7,353 nt of DNA from Acidobacteriota bacterium (GTDB taxonomy: Bacteria > Acidobacteriota > Terriglobia > UBA7540), in the NCBI GenBank assembly GCA_003171295.1, contig PMYF01000409.1:1-7353 (forward strand), given 5' to 3'. The position numbers were made by a program, and so were the translations under genes. The first letter of the stretch is position 1. Each line of letters starts with the position of its first letter. The notes beneath the pieces were generated by a model. It searched no databases. It had not been told where the DNA came from and saw only the letters and a list, made by a program, of their open reading frames with translations. Below, one piece after another: positions 5,523-7,353 of the stretch.

Positions 5523-6126
5523 TCACTTCCAAAGGCCTGACATCCTTTCGTCGGATTTGGTTTGCTCCCCTTCATTTTCGATGTGCCCATTTTTATACTC
5601 AGATGGTTAGGACAGGGAAGTGAAGGAGGAGCCTCAACAGTCAGTCCGACTTGATTCGGCCGGAACTGGCGCTGGAGTTGCAGGCAAGATGATGAACGTA
5701 TAAAACCTTCTATTCATCTGAGTAGTCCTTGCCGACCAAGGGTCCCTCCTCTCTCGTGGTTTCTTAAAAGCAATCCCACATTTTAGCAATAGCACCCTGG
5801 CCATAGTAGTGTGATGCCAGCCGTCCATTTCACGCGGGTGTCGTACACTCGCAGAAAGGTAGGATTTGGCGTAGACATCACCCTGCCCTCCCGCGTGAGC
5901 ACTTCCTGCCGCCGGACTCTTGCCAGCTAGACAGGCAGCGTTAGGAACTGCCAACGAAGTCTCTCTTGAAGCTGGAAGGATAATCCAGTAGGGTTTGCCG
6001 GTGAGCCGGGAGCAGTCGGGTGGGTTCGACTTGGCACACTTGGAGATTTAAGGTCGGGAATTGGCCGAATATCGCGGGTCCTCGAAACGTAGCCTCCCGC
6101 CAATCCATTTTTGATCGGCGATAAAG
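5523..6126. other. Stretch without a recognisable gene between tRNA-Leu and the GH38-like gene
   Basis: I see no convincing coding region in these 604 bases. A 106-codon minus-strand frame (5954-5634) resembles nothing I know and lacks a good ribosome binding site. A 10-bp inverted repeat, tactcagatg at 5596-5605 and catctgagta at 5715-5724, extends imperfectly to about 15 bases and brackets roughly 129 bp, so it could be the ends of a small degenerate element. The last 150 bases should hold the promoter and leader of the hydrolase gene, but no clear -35/-10 pair is visible. No copy of the tRNA 3' end occurs here. Confidence 0.4.
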
Positions 6127-7353
6127 ATGAAACAGGCTATGACGTGCCGGAATTTTCTTCGCACGAGCGCACTGGGGGGCGCGAGCGTGATTTTTCTTCA
6201 CCCGGCTCGGATGGTGACAGCGCAGGCGGGGATCCCCGCCGGGGGAATTTGCGTAACGCTTGCCAACCATTGGAGCTATATCGGGATTGGTTGGCAATTG
6301 GGGATTGAGTCGAGCGTACTTTCGGCCACGGATGCCATGGAGATGTCCGACCAGCCACCCTATGTCAAGACACTCCCCAATCTGGACGCGCGCGCCTACG
6401 AGTTGATGGCGGAGAAATTTCCGGAGGTGGCGGAAAGGCTCAAGAAGTATCTCGCGGCGGGGAAGGTGGAACTGATCGGCGGCACCTACAGCCAGCCCAT
6501 GGGTACCATGTTTAGCGGCGAAACGAACATCCGTCAGATTGCCTGGGGGCGGGAGCTCATTCGCAAGACGCTGGGCTATGAGATGGTCACGTTCCTGGAG
6601 GAAGAGGATTTCAGCCATCCGCAGGTTCCTCAGATCGTCGCCGGAGCCGGCTATCGTTACGCGAGCCTGGCACAAGTGGACACGTGGGGCCATACCGGTA
6701 TTCCTGTTCTGGAATTCAATGTGATCAACTGGCAGGGGAAGGATGGCACGACTGTCCCCTGTGTTCCGAAGAACTCGCTCTTTGGCTATTCTCCGGAACT
6801 GAAAAAACTGGCGTCCTCTGCGGCGTTCCCGAAACTGCGGGCGCTGGGGAAACCACTCATCTTTACCTGGGAAGAATTCGGATGGGAACCGGAAGACGAG
6901 CCGGCGTATCGGGAGGCTCCTGAAAAATACCGGAAATTCGCGGAGGAATCCTCCGTCGAGTTCGTCACCCTCAAGGAATACCTGGACAAGTATGGGACGA
7001 ATCCCGGGGAGCCCCTCTATCTGAGCATGGGTGCGTGGAACAAATTGCTGACCTGGGGACTTGGAGGCGACCAACTGCGCATCCTGGACCACGAGGTGGA
7101 AGGGCTTTTGCTGGCGGCGGAGCGGTTTGATGGCATTGCCGGCACCCTCGGTGAGACAACCCACGAAGACCGGCTGGAAAAGGCATGGAAGGATCTGCTG
7201 ACCGCGCAGAGCCACGACGTTGGGCTCTGCGAATATTCTCGATGGGACGGCGATCGAATGGCGGTTATGGACCGGATCGAGGATAAGCACAACTTTACCT
7301 GGGGAGCGATTGGTTACAACCACCTGGATGCCGCCCAGCAGGAAGGCCAGCGG
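6127..7353 (+). CDS. GH38-like (alpha-mannosidase-related) secreted hydrolase, 3' end beyond the window
   Basis: The frame from ATG 6127 stays open for 409 codons to the window edge. Residues 1-35 form a secretory leader resembling a twin-arginine signal (CRNFLRTSALGG at 7-18, then a hydrophobic run), but the first Arg is replaced by Cys. Residues 41-190 align with the GH38 N-terminal catalytic domain: VELIGGTYSQPMG at 114-126 and SGETNIRQ at 130-137 match the family's GGTW.EP and SGES..RQ blocks, and EDFSHPQVPQI at 160-170 matches the segment before the nucleophile helix. AWKDLLTAQSHD at 353-364 matches the family's mid-domain AWK.LL.NQFHD. The canonical zinc motif (HxHxDxxW) reads WSYIGIGW at 49-56, and the nucleophile Asp aligns with Glu159, so activity and specificity are uncertain. 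The upstream ribosome binding site is weak (gataaag); ATG 6139 is an alternative start. With the GH27 remnant it suggests a glycan-degradation locus. Confidence 0.8.
   Translation, partial: MKQAMTCRNFLRTSALGGASVIFLHPARMVTAQAGIPAGGICVTLANHWSYIGIGWQLGIESSVLSATDAMEMSDQPPYVKTLPNLDARAYELMAEKFPEVAERLKKYLAAGKVELIGGTYSQPMGTMFSGETNIRQIAWGRELIRKTLGYEMVTFLEEEDFSHPQVPQIVAGAGYRYASLAQVDTWGHTGIPVLEFNVINWQGKDGTTVPCVPKNSLFGYSPELKKLASSAAFPKLRALGKPLIFTWEEFGWEPEDEPAYREAPEKYRKFAEESSVEFVTLKEYLDKYGTNPGEPLYLSMGAWNKLLTWGLGGDQLRILDHEVEGLLLAAERFDGIAGTLGETTHEDRLEKAWKDLLTAQSHDVGLCEYSRWDGDRMAVMDRIEDKHNFTWGAIGYNHLDAAQQEGQR

Noticed and set aside
5941..7323. 460-codon minus-strand open frame, longer than several real genes here
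   Set aside because: It lies antisense to the GH38-like frame, which has clear family blocks. Its translation is rich in R, P, Q and H with no recognisable domain, so it is a shadow.

Overview
The window looks like an accessory, rearranged stretch of an Acidobacteriota-type chromosome. This is inferred from the Oar-like TonB-dependent receptor C-terminus, the style of the secreted glycoside hydrolases and the moderately high GC; no marker gene proves the taxon. Both ends are cut: a transposase enters from the left and a GH38-like gene runs off the right.

Layout. Positions 1-258 are the last 85 codons of a DDE transposase. About 470 bases without a recognisable gene follow. Positions 729-2045 hold only the C-terminal outer-membrane barrel of an Oar/SusC-like TonB-dependent receptor, which has lost its N-terminal domain and plug, probably through the IS event on its left. 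An 11-bp-stem hairpin follows. At 2378 a secreted GH27 alpha-galactosidase gene begins with a good ribosome binding site and signal peptide. After about 97 codons it changes in frame into the C-terminal half of a beta-class DNA methyltransferase (motif I present, catalytic motif IV absent), ending at 3325.

Positions 3326-4016 contain no confident gene, only a possible small minus-strand gene with a good ribosome binding site. Then come a 70-residue excisionase-like helix-turn-helix protein, a complete tyrosine recombinase with all catalytic residues, and, 18 bases after its stop, an intact tRNA-Leu(UAA) with encoded CCA. About 600 bases follow without a clear gene. From 6127 a GH38-like secreted hydrolase gene reads to the window edge.

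Interpretation. The original host locus was probably a polysaccharide-degradation cluster (outer-membrane receptor, GH27, GH38-like). It was damaged twice: by an IS in the receptor, and by a tRNA-linked integrative element or prophage whose remnant (methyltransferase fragment, xis, int) now adjoins the truncated GH27 gene. The GH27-methyltransferase open frame is best read as a deletion scar or assembly chimera rather than a designed fusion. I see no convincing new biological system. The points most worth checking are the in-frame chimera, the integrase lying on the unexpected 5' side of an intact tRNA, and the apparent loss of canonical zinc and nucleophile motifs in the GH38-like protein.
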